A stretch of DNA of 25,344 nt, taken from positions 1 through 25,344 of the forward strand of contig DCGZ01000123.1 of NCBI GenBank assembly GCA_002314675.1. Reading direction: 5' to 3'. This document shows positions 25,291-25,344 of the stretch, piece after piece. The position numbers and the translations under genes are program-made. The first letter of the stretch is position 1. Each line of letters starts with the position of its first letter. The notes beneath the pieces are model-generated. The model was not told the origin of the DNA. It was given only the letters and a program-made list of their open reading frames with translations, and made no database searches. The stretch comes from Fibrobacter sp. UBA1765 (GTDB lineage: Bacteria > Fibrobacterota > Fibrobacteria > Fibrobacterales > Fibrobacteraceae).

Positions 25291-25344
25291 CACACATTCA
25301 ATTTTGATAATATTACAGTTTCTTGCATCTTAATTACCTCAAAG

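Overview
The window looks like chromosome from a Fibrobacter species (Fibrobacterota) or a close relative. The evidence is a very large secreted protein with a fibro-slime domain and a poly-serine linker, a poly-serine lipoprotein beside it, Gram-negative LPS-transport genes, and moderate GC with A/T-rich promoters. This is read from protein motifs only; no database search was possible. I see no rRNA, tRNA, CRISPR array, insertion sequence or phage gene.

Layout. Positions 21-905 (-) hold an EamA/DMT transporter. It is divergent from a predicted outer-membrane beta-barrel protein (966-2060, +), which is followed by mscL (2161-2610, +) and a bidirectional terminator. Positions 2667-8039 (-) hold a two-gene operon: a 1462-residue fibro-slime surface protein, then a poly-Ser lipoprotein 12 bp downstream. 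Positions 8175-9860 (-) encode an 'ABC-class' P-loop ATPase, divergent from a PEGA-domain protein (9985-10518, +) that has its own promoter and terminator.

The core of the window is 10630-18271 (+): lptC, an enlarged lptA/OstA-like gene, lptB, rpoN (sigma-54), a 406-bp repeat-bearing spacer, hpf, hprK, an MCE/MlaD-type gene and a DksA/TraR-type zinc-finger gene. The order lptC-lptA-lptB-rpoN-hpf matches the well-known proteobacterial cluster. Here hprK sits where proteobacteria usually carry ptsN. The cluster joins LPS export, envelope lipid handling, sigma-54 transcription, ribosome hibernation and carbon/stress regulation. A complete core match to the sigma-54 -24/-12 consensus lies across the lptC start codon, three genes upstream of rpoN itself.

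Positions 18323-24096 (-) form a tightly packed four-gene signalling operon, transcribed in this order: REC-HD-GYP response regulator, BMP/PnrA-like binding protein, a second BMP paralogue, and a hybrid histidine kinase with REC and HPt domains. Neighbouring genes abut, overlap by 8 bp or are 4 bp apart, and no ABC transporter ATPase or permease accompanies them. My inference is a ligand-sensing phosphorelay in which periplasmic BMP proteins feed a membrane kinase and the HD-GYP protein (a c-di-GMP phosphodiesterase family) is a likely output. This is the best candidate for an undescribed system here. Divergent from it is a class-C beta-lactamase-fold serine hydrolase (24235-25290, +).

At several genes the longest open frame starts too early. 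I moved starts downstream where a Shine-Dalgarno sequence, signal peptide or domain boundary supported it, and each entry says so.
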